From Allomuricauda sp. CAU 1633 (GTDB taxonomy: Bacteria; Bacteroidota; Bacteroidia; Flavobacteriales; Flavobacteriaceae), in the NCBI RefSeq assembly GCF_017313225.1, contig NZ_JAFLNE010000002.1, positions 682,001-746,000 of the forward strand: a stretch of 64,000 nucleotides of DNA, read 5' to 3'. The notes beneath the pieces are model-generated. The model was not told the DNA's origin, searched no databases, and saw only the letters and a program-made list of their open reading frames with translations. Within the stretch, counting starts at the first letter, position 1. Each line of letters starts with the position of its first letter. The translations under genes were made by a program, and so were the position numbers. Below are positions 26,004-35,563 of this stretch, piece after piece.

Positions 26004-26756
26004 GTGGAAATACGAGCAGTTATAGTGGATGACGAGGAAAGGCACCACAACATATTGGGAAAAATGCTAAAGAATTTTTGTCCTGGAATACGTGTTGTGG
26101 GAAATGTCTTCTCAATAAGTGAAGCCATTCCACTGGTTGAAGGTGAGAAGCCAGACTTGGTCTTTTTGGACATTGAAATGCCCGGAGGAAATGGATTTAC
26201 AATTTTTGATCATTTTGAAGAACCACCGTTTCAAGTCATTTTTACCACAGCCTTTGATCTTTATGCCATAAACGCCATTAAATATGCAGCTTTGGATTAC
26301 CTGTTGAAACCGATTAACATTGGGGAATTGAAAAATGCCGTAGCAAGGGCGGAAAAGATACTTGAAAAGCAAAGCAAGGTAAACCTAGAAAAAATTCAAG
26401 TCCTTAAGTCAAATATTCAACTTGAAGATAGAAGTTTGACCAAAATAGCGTTGCGATCTTCTGAAGGGATTGATTTTGTGGAAGCGCAAGATGTGATTCG
26501 TGTTGAGGCCAATCAGGTCTACTCCAATTTCTACCTCCAAAATGGAAAAAAAATCTTGGTGTCCAAACCTCTGGGTGAATTTGAAAGTATGTTGGAATCC
26601 TGCAATTTTTTCAGGGTGCACAAATCACACATGATCAATCTTGACCATATTGTTAAATACGTAAAGGGCAAGGGAGGATATGTGATTATGAAAGATGGTT
26701 CAAATGTTGACGTTTCTGTTCGTAAAAAAGACAAATTTCTTAAAAGGTTTGTGTAG
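26004..26756 (+). CDS. LytTR-family response regulator
   Basis: 250 residues from GTG at 26004; the codon before it (TTG at 26001) could also start. No ATG fits, since the receiver domain opens at once with VEIRAVIVDDEERHH. The phosphoacceptor Asp lies in LVFLDIEMPGGNGF, and the receiver ends with ALDYLLKPINIGEL. From about 140 a LytTR DNA-binding domain follows (IDFVEAQDVIRVEANQVYSN, FFRVHKSHMINLDHIVKYV). LytTR regulators pair with His_kinase-family sensors such as the one encoded convergently at 26967-28016, so these two are probable partners. Confidence 0.92.
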   Translation: MEIRAVIVDDEERHHNILGKMLKNFCPGIRVVGNVFSISEAIPLVEGEKPDLVFLDIEMPGGNGFTIFDHFEEPPFQVIFTTAFDLYAINAIKYAALDYLLKPINIGELKNAVARAEKILEKQSKVNLEKIQVLKSNIQLEDRSLTKIALRSSEGIDFVEAQDVIRVEANQVYSNFYLQNGKKILVSKPLGEFESMLESCNFFRVHKSHMINLDHIVKYVKGKGGYVIMKDGSNVDVSVRKKDKFLKRFV

Positions 26757-26966
26757 ACTTTTCTTTTACCAGAAGTTTTAAAATCTTAATTCAATTCATT
26801 TCTTTTTTGGCTTATATTAAAAATTGATGTTTAGAGTTGACAGCTTGGACGCGTTAGGGATTTGAGAAAAAAGGAAGGCAATTAAAATATTGACAGACGA
26901 TAACGATAAAACTATAACGGTTAACCAATTTGCAAGAAGGGTGGTTTAGAGGGTGTTTCTCAAAGA

Positions 26967-28016
26967 TCAGTGTAGATCATTTGGAAAGCACAACAATACT
27001 ATTGTTCCTGCAGGCGCATCATTTTCATATAGATCCTCGATTTCCACTTTAAATTCCTTCATTCTTGCATCGATATTGAGCAATTCCAACCTAGCTTCAA
27101 TATTGGACATTGCAATCGATTTGTACTTTTTTGGATTGTTCTTTTCAGCCTGCTTTCTGCCGATTCCATTGTCGGTAATGATACAGTGAACTCTATCGTC
27201 CTGTTCTTTGAGACTCAATGTCAATTTACCCATACGATCTACCTTTCGTAAGCCATGGATTATGGCATTTTCCAAATACGGTTGAATGATCATGGGTGGA
27301 ACCATGATGTCCTGAAACTCGTCAATTTCCAGAATGATTTCAAAATCAAATGAATTGTTGAACCTTGTCCGCTCCAATTTTAAATAGGTTTCCAGAAAAC
27401 GCAGTTCTTCCACTAATGTAATGTATGGTACTAATGAATTTTCAAGGTTTTGACGCATTAAACCAGCGAACTCGGATACATAATCTATGGCTTTATCTGT
27501 TTCATTGGATAAAATGAATTCTTGGATAGAAGAAAGTGCATTGAATATAAAATGTGGATTCATTTGTGAAGACAGCATGTTCATTCGTGCCTGAAGGGCC
27601 TCATCACGTTCATTTTTAATCTGGTTCAAATGAAATCGAGAAGCAGAAATAACCGATGAAACACGAACTTTAAGAACCAAATGGTTAATGGGTTTCCTTA
27701 TATAGTCCTGTGCGCCCAAGTCAAAACATTTGGTCAGGGTAGTATCTTCATCTTCCCCTGTAATTATGATAACAGGAAGATTGTGGTATTTGGGATGTTT
27801 CCTAATTTCCTTCAACAAATCATAACCACTGATTCCAGGTAGATTTACATCCAGCAAAACTAGGTCAAAATCTTGTCTGTCCAGTCGTTGGAAGAGAAAC
27901 TCACCTTTAGGTATAAAGGAGATGTCAAATCCCTCTTCGGCCAATATATGATTGACTTGTTCCAACACTTGGCGGTTATCGTCCACCACCAAAATTTTAG
28001 CAAAGTTATTGGGCAT
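26967..28016 (-). CDS. Receiver-histidine kinase (LytS/His_kinase type)
   Basis: 349 residues. A receiver domain (ILVVDDNRQVLEQVNHIL, Asp in LVLLDVNLPGISGYDLL, Lys in DYIRKPINHL) occupies residues 1-125. A His_kinase domain follows, with the phosphoacceptor His in LSSQMNPHFIFNALSSIQEF and an ATPase end (MIIQPYLENAIIHGLRK, CIITDNGIGRKQAEKN). There is no membrane segment, so it is a soluble relay. Its start lies inside the 3' end of the giant kinase gene (11-base overlap), implying coupled translation. Signal would run from the giant kinase's receiver to this protein and then to the LytTR regulator; that order is inference. Confidence 0.92.
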   Translation of the reverse strand: MPNNFAKILVVDDNRQVLEQVNHILAEEGFDISFIPKGEFLFQRLDRQDFDLVLLDVNLPGISGYDLLKEIRKHPKYHNLPVIIITGEDEDTTLTKCFDLGAQDYIRKPINHLVLKVRVSSVISASRFHLNQIKNERDEALQARMNMLSSQMNPHFIFNALSSIQEFILSNETDKAIDYVSEFAGLMRQNLENSLVPYITLVEELRFLETYLKLERTRFNNSFDFEIILEIDEFQDIMVPPMIIQPYLENAIIHGLRKVDRMGKLTLSLKEQDDRVHCIITDNGIGRKQAEKNNPKKYKSIAMSNIEARLELLNIDARMKEFKVEIEDLYENDAPAGTIVLLCFPNDLH

Positions 28017-31000
28017 TTATAGTATTTGATAAAAGTATTCTCAATCCTTCATCATCACCCGAATAAATTGCTTCTTCAAGTTTGTTGAATTCATCTGGGG
28101 GTAAGATCGAATTTAGCGGTTCGGCTGCAACAACCAATTTTTCAGTTTCAAAAATTGGTAGTCGATTAAGCAAATTGAACGATTTGTTCAGTATTTGTAT
28201 TTCTTCTTTGTTTAATATTTTAGTTACTTGTTGCTTATCTTCAATCTCCACAAACAGGTATTTTTTCAATACCCTAACCAGTTCAGATACCTGAATTGGT
28301 TTGGTTAGATAATCACAGAATCCTGAATTAAGCGCTATTTCCCTGTGTTCCGTAAAGGCATTTGCGGAAAGACCAATTATAGGGGTTTTATTGTTCATTT
28401 TTCGAATTCGCTTTACGGTTTCGAAACCATCCAAATTGGGCATATGTATGTCCATGAAAACAATCTCAGGATTATACTTTTCGGTGATTTTGATTCCAGA
28501 TTCCCCATCTTTGGCCAACATGATTTCGGATCCCAACTCAGCGAATAAGGCCCTGATCATTTCCTGGTTCATGGCATTGTCTTCAACCACCAGGATTTTT
28601 TTGTTGGGCGGAATCTTGAAATCTGCCAAGGATGTCTCTTTGTCCTCGACCCAAGAATTCTTGGCTTGCTCATAGGGCAGGTAAATCTTAAATGAAGTTC
28701 CATGGTCCAATTGACTTGTAACTTCAATTTTGCCATTCAGCAATTCTATCAAATTTTTGGTAATGGTCAATCCCAATCCAGTTCCACCAAATTTGCGATC
28801 AATTCCGGCATCAGCCTGTATAAAGGGATTGAAGATTTGTTGCAACTGATTTTCCGGGATGCCAATTCCTTCATCCTCAACGGTAAAAACAATAAAGGAT
28901 TTTTCAAGTTTCGCATCAACATAAACGTTCTTTTTTTCTGGCGTAAACTTGATGGCATTGCCAATTATGTTCATCAAAATCTGTTTAAGCTTACTGCCAT
29001 CCGTATGGATGTATTTAGGAAGGTTGGAGCGGAAATTACACATTAGATTTACTTCCTTTGATTTACCCAAACCCTTATTGATACGGCACACGGAAGTCAC
29101 CATTTGGTTTAAATTGATGTCCTCTTTGGTAATTGTAAATTTACCGGCTTCAATTTTGGACAAATCCAGAATATCATTGATCACTTCTGAAAGTGATTCG
29201 GCACTTTGGTGAATGTTATTCAAGTATCTTTCAAATTTCTGGGTCAAATTCAAATCTTTGCCTTGGTTCAATAAAATTTGAGTGAAACCTACAATTGCAT
29301 TGAGAGGTGTTCTTATTTCATGACTCATATTGGCAAGAAATTGTGATTTCGCCTTGTTGGAACTGTCTGCGTCGTTTTTTGCGAAGAGAAGCTTTCTTTC
29401 AGCTTCTTTTCGCATTTCTATTTCTTGTTGTAGATGTTTTGTTCGTTGCTTTATTCGCTCTTCCAGGGCAACATTCACCTTTGCTAGCTCTTCTTGGGAA
29501 ATGGCCAACTTTTTGTTCAGGGCCATAGCTTTTTCGAATAGTACGGAATTTGTTATGGAAATAGCAGCTTGGGAAGCAATTACCCGCAATACTTCTAGAT
29601 CACCTTCGGCAAAAAGTCCGGGAACCTGACGATTTTCGAGATAAACCATTCCAACAAGATCATTCTGTTTCAACAAGGGCAACAAAACCAACGAGGCTAT
29701 TTGCTTGGATTTGAAGTAACTTTCCTTTTGGGAACAGATTTGGTCAACATTGTTGATTTTAATTTCTTTAACGTTGGTTATTGCATGTTCTATAAGGTTT
29801 GTGGGGAGGTCATGGAAAGACTCCAATTCAAGTTTTTGGAAATTATCCTTTTTGTGGTCTTTGGTGTCTATAAGCGCCTCTACATGTGGTATTTTATTTT
29901 TTATGAGAACTAGAGCGCCCTTATCAGCACCCGCATTCTCCATGACAATGGTTAAAAGACGTTGCACTAATTTGTCCAAATTAACTTCCGCGGATATAGC
30001 CTGAGTAGCCTTTATTAAGCTTTGAGCGTCAAAGCTTGCCATGGGTTTTTTATCAAGCCTTTCACCACGTGTCATCTTCAGACCTTGGAAATCTGAATTG
30101 ACAAAATCCTTGGGCTTTGATACGTCTTCAAAGGCCATCTCTTGCATACGGGATTTTAGAAAGCCATACTTTCTATCAGGTAATAAGGTGCTCCCCAATT
30201 TGAATATCAGAGCGCGGATGGTTTTTAGATTTCCATCTTCTGACCAACGGAGGGAATCCTCAAGATGGAGCACGGCCGACTCGTAGTTGTGGCGGCTGCA
30301 ACTTATCAAAAACTCCACCATCATTGTTTCCGCCCTAAAATTCTCTTGTGAACTATTGCACCAACCCCGTAATCTAGCCTGACGCTTATCTATGTTGTCT
30401 AGAAATGCTTCAGAAGGATTATTTTCCAGCATTAACTCACAAACCGATTTTAAAATCTCATTTCTAAAATAATGTGGCTGTGAAGTGGCATAGAGAATGA
30501 ACTTTTCATTCAATTTAATTTGTTCATAAGCCTCGTCATATTTTCCTAGAAGACAATAAACCAAGCATTTGTGTACATAGTGTTCGGCCAGCTCGGCAAA
30601 TAGCTTGTTTTCCAATAGAAAGTCAATGGCATCTTGCTCAATTGCTTTGTTCCACTTTGAATCGCCATTGTGAAGTAACTGAAGGTTATTCTCAAAAAGT
30701 GAGATTTGGAAATTAATATTTCTTTGGTACAAACTTGATAGAAAATTCGTCGCTTTCGAAGACTTGATGAGGTATTCGGAAAAAGCCGAATCGGATAACA
30801 TCTGGTTCCTCAACTTAATTTTTAAAAAGGCGTATGTACACGCCATATCCCCGGAATCCATACAGAGCGATGTCCAATTATCTAAATCAGGGTGGATTGT
30901 GTCAAATGAGCTTCTAAAATGCCCAATAAGATTGTAAAAAATTGAAATCGTGCGGGATTTATACCTGTCAGATTTTAGCTTCTCGGCAAGAGTAACGCCT

Positions 31001-33834
31001 TCATTTGCGAATTTCAGCCCTAGATCAAACTTACCATATCTGGAAATCAACAGCGATCCCAGATGTACCAGTGCTAATGATGTGGAATCGGTAACTCCTT
31101 TTTTGAGTGAATGATTGACCATTTTCAGCACAATCAAGGGGTACAGGTCTTGGTTGTTAAATAGTGCAGAAGAAGACATATTGGCCAGTACTTCCATGAA
31201 GATCAGATCATCTTGATCTTCAATATGTTCTGTAGGAACAAGCTCATTTATCGGTAACTGCTCTATCATTGCGCTTAGCGAAAGATATTCACGTTGAATG
31301 AGTGATTCCAGGATGCCGTTGTTAAAGATATCTTTTGTCCCTTTTCCCAATAGCTCAAGGGCCTTCAGTCCTGCATTTATATTATCCTCATAATGTGCAT
31401 GAACTTCATAAAATTTCATGCACATCAGCAAGGTCTCTACTTCTTGTAAAACATTTCTTGCTTCGGCCATGGCCTTTTTGGCAAGGGTATTTCCCTTAGC
31501 CATGTCATCTAATAGAAATTGGGTTTTCGCAAGACCCAGTAGTAATGCAAATCGATGTTTGGAAATATTGAATTGTCGACTCAGGGATAAACCAAAACTC
31601 AAATAGGCATTAGCTGTAATGGGGGAATTGGAATCATTTGCAGCATCCGCGGCTTTAATGACATATTCAAGGGCTTGAAGAGCGGTATTTTTGGAGTAAA
31701 GCCCCTTCGCCTTCATGAGATGATCAACGAGTTGATTTAACTCCAGCGAACTTTGGGTTTTACCCTTGGCAATTTTGTATTGAGCAATATTGAAATGTAA
31801 TTCTTCAGGATTCAAGTCAAATCCAGGAATATCCAAGAATAATGCAACCTGCTGGATTTTAGTATGATTAAAAGCAAAAGTCCCCTTGGATGAATCAACT
31901 TTGGATAGTAAGCCTGCTTGATACAGGATTTCCAAAAGAAGATGAACAATCTTTTCTGGAAACCCACAAATTTCAACGAGCAATGGAATATCAAAAACCC
32001 CATTGTTATAGGCTGCTACCTTAAGTAAAACTTGTGCCTGATAAGATTGCAACGCAATTTGGGATTCTATTATAGGTACTACATTTTCTGCTACCTCTAG
32101 CTCCTTCACCTTTATGAATTCAAAATCCCACCTATGGGCCTTATGGTCGAAAGTGAGAACCTTTTGGTCATAAATAAGCTTTAGGAAATGATTTATATAA
32201 TATGGATTTCCACGGGTCTTCTCAAAGATTACCTCGGCAAGTTGATTGATGTTTTTACCTTTTTCGGACAGCGTTTTGCCGACTATTCGTTTGACAGCTG
32301 GTTTAGTGAGTGATTTTAGCCGAATAGTGGCCGTCAAACTCTCGGTGTCTTCCAATTCTTTTTGTAATTGTAGCAAGGGATGATTTTCATCGATGTCGTT
32401 CGGATTATATGCCAAGACAAACATGACCCTGGATAAGGAGGCGCCCATCAAATAGCTAACCAATCTTAGGGAAGGTAGATCTGCCCAGTGTGCGTCATCT
32501 AAAAAAATTACACGCTTCAGACTAAGCGAATCTAAGACACGACAATATCTTGCAAAAACATTTATGAACCTATTCTGGGTTTCTATGGGATCTAACCTTT
32601 CTGGGGGAGGTATCTTCCCTATTAGTTCCTCTAGGTCGGGCATAACATCATAAAGAAGGGACAGATCGGAACCCAATCCTTCTTTAAAAGCCTCCGCAAG
32701 TTCCTTATGGCCGCACCCAGATTGTATGAAGATCCTTTGGACGACATTTTGAAAGGCTGTTTGAAACCCTAGATATGCAGGTGTGTAGTATTTATCAAAC
32801 TTTCCGAATGAAAACAGGACACCGGGACCAACAATGTTTTCAGCAAAGGCCTTGCCAAAACTCGATTTGCCCATTCCCTCACCTCCTTCAACGAAAACAA
32901 CTCCAGACGCCCCATTTTTTACATCATTGTAAACGGAAACCAATTTTTCCAACTCCTCCTGTCGCTCACAATAAACCTGATCTAGCTTTAAAACACCTGG
33001 ATTATAATCCAAACTCAATTTTATATTACCTCTACGGTTTCCTGATCGGTTCAATTCTTTAATGTTGCTTAAATCCTTAATAATACCCAATGCGGAATGA
33101 TATCTTTCGGAAGGATTCTTGCGTAACATTCCGGAAATAATCTTAAAAATACCTGTTTCGCTCCAGGGACAATCATTGGAAGCTTGGTAGCTTTTGGTGA
33201 GATGTTGATGCATTATTGCTTGACCGTCTGATCCGTCGACAAAGTAATTTCCCGTCAACCAATAATTTAGCAATATCCCTAGGCCATAAAAATCTGCTCT
33301 TTGATCAGGAATGTGATTGGTCCTTGAATTAAATTCTGGTGCAGCATATCGATATACTGATTTGCCATATTCTGTAACATTTAAGCTGTCGTATTTTTTT
33401 CTGATGGCACCAAGTCCTGTGATAATAAGATTTCCATTTCCATCAGGCAAAAAACGTTCTTCGTTCAATAATCCAAAGCAATAGCCTGCTTGGTGGACGG
33501 CCGAAATTGATTTGGAAATGGTCAAAGCCAACTCCAAAAAGTATTTAAATTCAGATTTGTTCTTAGGTGGAGAGAATGCATTTGTTTTGTACGTAGGTAT
33601 GGAATAGGAAATCTCACCGCTCTCTTTGATCGTTATATCCTGAATGGAACAGTAATCAAAAAAACCAAGTTTCCTCAGGACCTCTATGGCATGTGGCTCA
33701 ATTTCTTCATTTAAACGCTCTACAACAAAATACCTATTGGACAGGTCGTCTTTCTTAAGGTCCACATACAAAGATTTTGACGCTATCATTGGGAATAATT
33801 TAATCTTCAATGTAGTGAATTTATGTGAAAACAT
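28006..33834 (-). CDS. 1942-residue pseudokinase-ATPase-GAF-hybrid histidine kinase
   Basis: The domains in order are as follows. Residues about 30-265 form a Ser/Thr-kinase-like fold (SAVHQAGYCFGLLNEERF, YRYAAPEFNSRT, RADFYGLGILLNYWLTG), with the HRD motif replaced by FGL and DFG by TGL. Residues about 285-700 form a STAND-type ATPase with Walker A GGEGMGKS (317-324) and Walker B VIFLDDAHWAD (442-452), followed by helical repeats to about 1200. A GAF domain lies at about 1265-1435. A HisKA domain (FLANMSHEIRTPLNAI, His near 1503) and HATPase (GGTGLGLTITKNLIELL) follow. A receiver has its Asp in VFMDIHMPNLDGF near 1793. The ATG at 33834 and the one 15 codons later are both possible. Active relatives are known as trifunctional kinases; here only the ATPase and histidine kinase look functional. 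Confidence 0.93.
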   Translation of the reverse strand: MFSHKFTTLKIKLFPMIASKSLYVDLKKDDLSNRYFVVERLNEEIEPHAIEVLRKLGFFDYCSIQDITIKESGEISYSIPTYKTNAFSPPKNKSEFKYFLELALTISKSISAVHQAGYCFGLLNEERFLPDGNGNLIITGLGAIRKKYDSLNVTEYGKSVYRYAAPEFNSRTNHIPDQRADFYGLGILLNYWLTGNYFVDGSDGQAIMHQHLTKSYQASNDCPWSETGIFKIISGMLRKNPSERYHSALGIIKDLSNIKELNRSGNRRGNIKLSLDYNPGVLKLDQVYCERQEELEKLVSVYNDVKNGASGVVFVEGGEGMGKSSFGKAFAENIVGPGVLFSFGKFDKYYTPAYLGFQTAFQNVVQRIFIQSGCGHKELAEAFKEGLGSDLSLLYDVMPDLEELIGKIPPPERLDPIETQNRFINVFARYCRVLDSLSLKRVIFLDDAHWADLPSLRLVSYLMGASLSRVMFVLAYNPNDIDENHPLLQLQKELEDTESLTATIRLKSLTKPAVKRIVGKTLSEKGKNINQLAEVIFEKTRGNPYYINHFLKLIYDQKVLTFDHKAHRWDFEFIKVKELEVAENVVPIIESQIALQSYQAQVLLKVAAYNNGVFDIPLLVEICGFPEKIVHLLLEILYQAGLLSKVDSSKGTFAFNHTKIQQVALFLDIPGFDLNPEELHFNIAQYKIAKGKTQSSLELNQLVDHLMKAKGLYSKNTALQALEYVIKAADAANDSNSPITANAYLSFGLSLSRQFNISKHRFALLLGLAKTQFLLDDMAKGNTLAKKAMAEARNVLQEVETLLMCMKFYEVHAHYEDNINAGLKALELLGKGTKDIFNNGILESLIQREYLSLSAMIEQLPINELVPTEHIEDQDDLIFMEVLANMSSSALFNNQDLYPLIVLKMVNHSLKKGVTDSTSLALVHLGSLLISRYGKFDLGLKFANEGVTLAEKLKSDRYKSRTISIFYNLIGHFRSSFDTIHPDLDNWTSLCMDSGDMACTYAFLKIKLRNQMLSDSAFSEYLIKSSKATNFLSSLYQRNINFQISLFENNLQLLHNGDSKWNKAIEQDAIDFLLENKLFAELAEHYVHKCLVYCLLGKYDEAYEQIKLNEKFILYATSQPHYFRNEILKSVCELMLENNPSEAFLDNIDKRQARLRGWCNSSQENFRAETMMVEFLISCSRHNYESAVLHLEDSLRWSEDGNLKTIRALIFKLGSTLLPDRKYGFLKSRMQEMAFEDVSKPKDFVNSDFQGLKMTRGERLDKKPMASFDAQSLIKATQAISAEVNLDKLVQRLLTIVMENAGADKGALVLIKNKIPHVEALIDTKDHKKDNFQKLELESFHDLPTNLIEHAITNVKEIKINNVDQICSQKESYFKSKQIASLVLLPLLKQNDLVGMVYLENRQVPGLFAEGDLEVLRVIASQAAISITNSVLFEKAMALNKKLAISQEELAKVNVALEERIKQRTKHLQQEIEMRKEAERKLLFAKNDADSSNKAKSQFLANMSHEIRTPLNAIVGFTQILLNQGKDLNLTQKFERYLNNIHQSAESLSEVINDILDLSKIEAGKFTITKEDINLNQMVTSVCRINKGLGKSKEVNLMCNFRSNLPKYIHTDGSKLKQILMNIIGNAIKFTPEKKNVYVDAKLEKSFIVFTVEDEGIGIPENQLQQIFNPFIQADAGIDRKFGGTGLGLTITKNLIELLNGKIEVTSQLDHGTSFKIYLPYEQAKNSWVEDKETSLADFKIPPNKKILVVEDNAMNQEMIRALFAELGSEIMLAKDGESGIKITEKYNPEIVFMDIHMPNLDGFETVKRIRKMNNKTPIIGLSANAFTEHREIALNSGFCDYLTKPIQVSELVRVLKKYLFVEIEDKQQVTKILNKEEIQILNKSFNLLNRLPIFETEKLVVAAEPLNSILPPDEFNKLEEAIYSGDDEGLRILLSNTINAQ

Positions 33835-34045
33835 GGTTACTTTAAGAAGCTTAACAGCTACGTTAAGAAGATCTTTTTTGACGAATTATTATTTCATTTC
33901 AACTCGATTTTCAAAGACTCCTAAGAAGTTTTACGCTTATTAGAAAAATGCCTACGCTTAAACACTTCAGCTAGTAACGCCACGATTGTTAAACTAGTTT
34001 TGGGTCAACGAACAATAGTCAAGGAACTCAATAAAATCAGTAACC

Positions 34046-34828
34046 ATGGAATATGTAAAGAAACTTAAGGAAATTATAGAGGTGAAGCAAAGCGTAAGAA
34101 AATTGGCCCATAAAAAGAGCGTATTTCTTTTTCTGATAAGCAATAGGAATAGTCAGTTGGAATCCGATGCAAACAAGGATTATCAATTTCTTTTTCACTT
34201 GGAAGTTTTGGATGATACTGTTGTTGAAGGGCCATTGGTGATAGGTATGTACAATGGCGTATTTGGAAAGATGAATCTAGATATGGAGTATGATAGTTTT
34301 CAAAAGCAGTCCTTTTTGGATGATGCATTGAGCAATCAACTGGCCATTTACTTGACACAAGAGCTCTTATACAGACCAAGTGAAGATAAATGGTATTTGG
34401 AGAATATGGTTGTCACCATGGCCGATTATTTGGTGAAACAGATTTCAAGGAGCCTGGCCAAAAATGATGGGCATAAAATGGGTATAACACCATTTCAAAT
34501 GCAAAAATTAAAACATCATATCATAGAAAATATGGATCATCAGATTAGCACCACTGATTTGGCGTCCTTGGTAAAGTTAAGTGTGCATCATTTCATTAGA
34601 ATGTTCAAGCGGACTACTGGTGAGACTCCACAACAGTTTGCGAAACGGTTGAAGATGCAACGCGCTAAGGAGCTACTGCTGTACTCTGAAGATAACATCA
34701 TACAAGTGGGTATGGGCATAGGTTGTGATAATGCCAGTCATTTTACGCAATTGTTCAAAAGTAGCTACGGTATCACCCCGTTGAAGTTTAGGAAAGCACA
34801 TCGGCAAATGACCCGTGCTGCTTCTTAA
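34046..34828 (+). CDS. AraC-family transcriptional regulator
   Basis: 260 residues. The C-terminal AraC/XylS domain has both helix-turn-helices (ISTTDLASLVKLSVHHFIRM, NIIQVGMGIGCDNASHFTQL) and the signature tail SYGITPLKFRKAH. The N-terminal 160 residues show no recognisable sugar-binding cupin. It is divergent from the giant kinase gene, with 211 bases between the starts, and is the likely regulator of the genes around it. Two unannotated small ORFs follow on the same strand. Confidence 0.9.
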   Translation: MEYVKKLKEIIEVKQSVRKLAHKKSVFLFLISNRNSQLESDANKDYQFLFHLEVLDDTVVEGPLVIGMYNGVFGKMNLDMEYDSFQKQSFLDDALSNQLAIYLTQELLYRPSEDKWYLENMVVTMADYLVKQISRSLAKNDGHKMGITPFQMQKLKHHIIENMDHQISTTDLASLVKLSVHHFIRMFKRTTGETPQQFAKRLKMQRAKELLLYSEDNIIQVGMGIGCDNASHFTQLFKSSYGITPLKFRKAHRQMTRAAS

Positions 34829-34858
34829 TTATGAAGTTCAAATTCTAATTCTGTGAAA

Positions 34859-35002
34859 ATGAAATACCAAGGAAACTACAATGAGTTGAATGAGAAAAAA
34901 TTCAAAATGGTCAATGTCCATGAAGATTTTGCGCCACTTATGAAACGTATTAAGAGACATATTGAAGAATCGAGATTCGATTGTATCATTTGCTTGAATT
35001 AA
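34859..35002 (+). CDS. 47-residue small ORF
   Basis: ATG at 34859 to TAA at 35000-35002, 30 bases after the AraC stop. It encodes a charged peptide beginning MKYQGNYNELNEKKFKMVNV and ending ESRFDCIICLN. It has an A-rich leader (TGTGAAA) and ordinary codon use, but no recognised family. It could be a truncated gene, a small regulatory peptide or chance. Confidence 0.35.
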   Translation: MKYQGNYNELNEKKFKMVNVHEDFAPLMKRIKRHIEESRFDCIICLN

Positions 35003-35063
35003 CATTGACGGGAAACACCCCATAAAATCAGTATAGATCAATAATCGAAATCAAAATCCAATC

Positions 35064-35231
35064 ATGAAAATCAAAGAACTACTTGCAACAATTCCATTTA
35101 ATCACCGGGTATTGGATTTATTCCGTAATCAAATAAAAAGCACACCTGAGGTCAGCAGTCACAATACCAATTATTGTGATTCCGGTAATCAAATAGATTA
35201 TTACTGCGATGAGAATGGATGGTTTATTTGA
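35064..35231 (+). CDS. 55-residue small ORF with Cys-rich aromatic tail
   Basis: ATG at 35064 to TGA at 35229-35231. It begins MKIKELLATIPFNHRVLDLF and ends NYCDSGNQIDYYCDENGWFI. A helical leader-like N-terminal half followed by a short Cys- and aromatic-rich end recalls peptide precursors, but no modification enzyme is nearby, so that remains a guess. It is followed by the hairpin at 35312. Confidence 0.4.
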   Translation: MKIKELLATIPFNHRVLDLFRNQIKSTPEVSSHNTNYCDSGNQIDYYCDENGWFI

Positions 35232-35311
35232 AACCAGAAGTATCCGTTTTTATGTGACCTTATCATAAAACTTCACGCTCTAGCTTTAATGGGATTCTCT
35301 TCTTTTCCCAA

Positions 35312-35343
35312 AAATCACCTTTGGATCGTTCCTTGGGTGATTT
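35312..35343 (+). terminator. Terminator-like hairpin
   Basis: AAATCACC and GGTGATTT (8 bp) around a 16-base loop, followed by CTTATTTT. It would end transcription from the AraC gene and the small ORFs. Confidence 0.55.
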
Positions 35344-35563
35344 CTTATTTTAATTTGAAACTATTGAAATCTCTAAACACCGCAATTAAGAAGCAAACAT
35401 GGAACATCTCAGCTAAGATTGCACAAATTCAGCTATTTGCTGAGGCTACTTTTGGGTTAAATAACAATGGGATTACTAGATGACATCTTCCTCAACGCGA
35501 ATAAAATGTCGTTCTATAATCCATCGAAAAATTAAATGAACATTTAACGCAAAATCAAAAAAA

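Larger units (their letters stand above)
34829..35563. other. Long intergenic region with two small ORFs
   Basis: 735 bases between the AraC gene and the isochorismatase-like gene. It holds two short ATG frames (34859-35002 and 35064-35231, listed separately) and a terminator-like hairpin at 35312-35343. A 64-codon frame from 35289 spans the hairpin and has no leader or domain character, so I do not call it. Confidence 0.6.

Noticed and set aside
35289-35483. A 64-codon frame in the AraC-isochorismatase gap
   Set aside because: It runs through a terminator hairpin and has no leader, domain or plausible composition.
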